From an uncultured Collinsella sp. (GTDB lineage: Bacteria; Actinomycetota; Coriobacteriia; Coriobacteriales; Coriobacteriaceae), in NCBI GenBank assembly GCA_900755005.1, contig CAAEEX010000099.1:1-23179 (forward strand): a DNA stretch of 23,179 bases, written 5' to 3'. Position numbers and translations under genes: made by a program. Below the pieces are notes generated by a model that saw only the letters and a program-made list of their open reading frames with translations, was not told where the DNA came from and made no database searches. Below are positions 22,890 through 23,179 of this stretch, one piece after another; within the stretch, counting starts at the first letter, position 1; each line of letters begins with the position of its first letter.

Positions 22890-22920
22890 TTGACTCCAAT
22901 AAGCTAAAGTGGTTTTATAT
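22890..22920 (+). promoter_or_regulatory. Candidate promoter of tRNA-Arg
   Basis: TTGACT at 22890-22895 is a good -35. An AT-rich -10 (TTTATA or TTATAT within 22914-22920) follows 18-19 bp later, just over 10 bp before the tRNA. Confidence 0.5.
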
Positions 22921-22930
22921 GTCTTGCGCT

Positions 22931-23007
22931 GCGGCGTTACCTCAGCTGGATAGAGGGTCTGACTACGAATCAGAACGTCATAGGTTCGAATCCTATACGC
23001 CGCACCA
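22931..23007 (+). tRNA. tRNA-Arg (ACG)
   Basis: A 77-nt cloverleaf with acceptor GCGGCGT/ACGCCGC, D arm CCTC/GAGG, anticodon stem TCTGA/TCAGA with loop CTACGAA (ACG at 22965-22967, read as inosine after TadA-type deamination), T arm ATAGG-TTCGAAT-CCTAT and encoded CCA at 23005-23007. Confidence 0.96.
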
Positions 23008-23016
23008 ATTGAGATT

Positions 23017-23046
23017 AAAGCCTCCGGCAACGGGGGCTTTTCTTTT
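23017..23046 (+). terminator. Terminator after tRNA-Arg
   Basis: AAAGCCTCCG at 23017-23026 pairs with CGGGGGCTTT at 23031-23040 (one G-T pair) over a GCAA loop, followed by TTCTTTT. Confidence 0.9.
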
Positions 23047-23061
23047 ACGTAAACACCGCAT

Positions 23062-23179
23062 GGATTCGAACCTCGGTCGAGGCGCGGGCGTAAGGAAAAC
23101 GCGGAGCGTTTTTAGCCCGCGGGCGAGGACGCCGGCAGGCGGCCGAAGCCGGTGCGGATCCGCGAAGCGGATGCGCGGA
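23062..23179. repeat. tRNA-linked structured element, copy B (cut by the window end)
   Basis: It starts with GGATTCGAACCT (23062-23073), the exact reverse complement of the tRNA-Arg T arm at 22982-22993, 55 nt after the CCA end, the same distance as in copy A. The hairpin AAAACGC/GCGTTTT is at 23096-23112, flanked by the direct repeat CGCGGGCG (23083-23090 and 23118-23125). The two further hairpins are conserved. The window ends one base before the point where, in copy A, the duplicated tRNA end begins. Confidence 0.8.

Overview
The window reads as ordinary chromosome from a GC-rich, Gram-positive actinobacterium of the Coriobacteriia, most like Collinsella. This is inference from the high-GC codon use, the monoderm-type Tad pilus locus without a secretin, the protein families and the gene neighbours; no search was run. 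Dense single-copy housekeeping genes (rsgA, rsmI, metG, rsmA, tatD, rlmH, proC, serS, three tRNAs) surround accessory blocks.

Layout. 58-1366: rsgA between two intrinsic terminators. 1405-11157: a polycistronic Tad/Flp pilus operon on the + strand with overlapping or nearly touching genes: cpaB, tadZ/cpaE, tadA/cpaF, tadB, tadC, flp pilin, an unknown single-pass membrane protein, a second small pilin, a TadE-like pilin with no ordinary start codon, a 717-aa TadG-like protein, a second TadE-like pilin and a DUF192 protein. TadZ and TadA drive assembly, TadB/TadC form the membrane platform, and the small proteins carry class III prepilin signals. No prepilin peptidase is present. 11176-11766: a toxin-antitoxin-like pair with an RHH antitoxin. 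11830-12383: tRNA-Phe, a terminator and three tandem palindromic units. 12384-13445: a GH5-like protein whose acid/base glutamate appears lost. 13452-17880: rsmI, metG, rsmA, tatD. 17884-18243: tRNA-Leu(CAG) with its 3' end and terminator duplicated around a structured element. 18317-20576: an SPFH protein, rlmH and proC. 20589-20723: a nested inverted-repeat element. 20734-20907: a small membrane protein on the minus strand. 21019-22302: serS. 22403-22853: a LexA-box-like site before an unknown gene. 22931-23179: tRNA-Arg(ACG), a terminator and a second copy of the tRNA-linked element, cut by the window end.

The strongest candidate for something undescribed is the element that follows tRNA-Leu and tRNA-Arg. 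In both places it starts 55 nt after the CCA end with a 12-bp inverted copy of the T arm of that particular tRNA, followed by about 90 bp that match between copies at roughly 82 positions and fold into three hairpins. At tRNA-Leu it is bounded by a 62-bp direct repeat that begins inside the T loop, which looks like the footprint of site-specific integration or modular duplication. Other points of note are an Ala-Gln (rather than Gly) prepilin cleavage motif shared by all four small pilins, the TadE start anomaly, and the altered GH5 catalytic motif.
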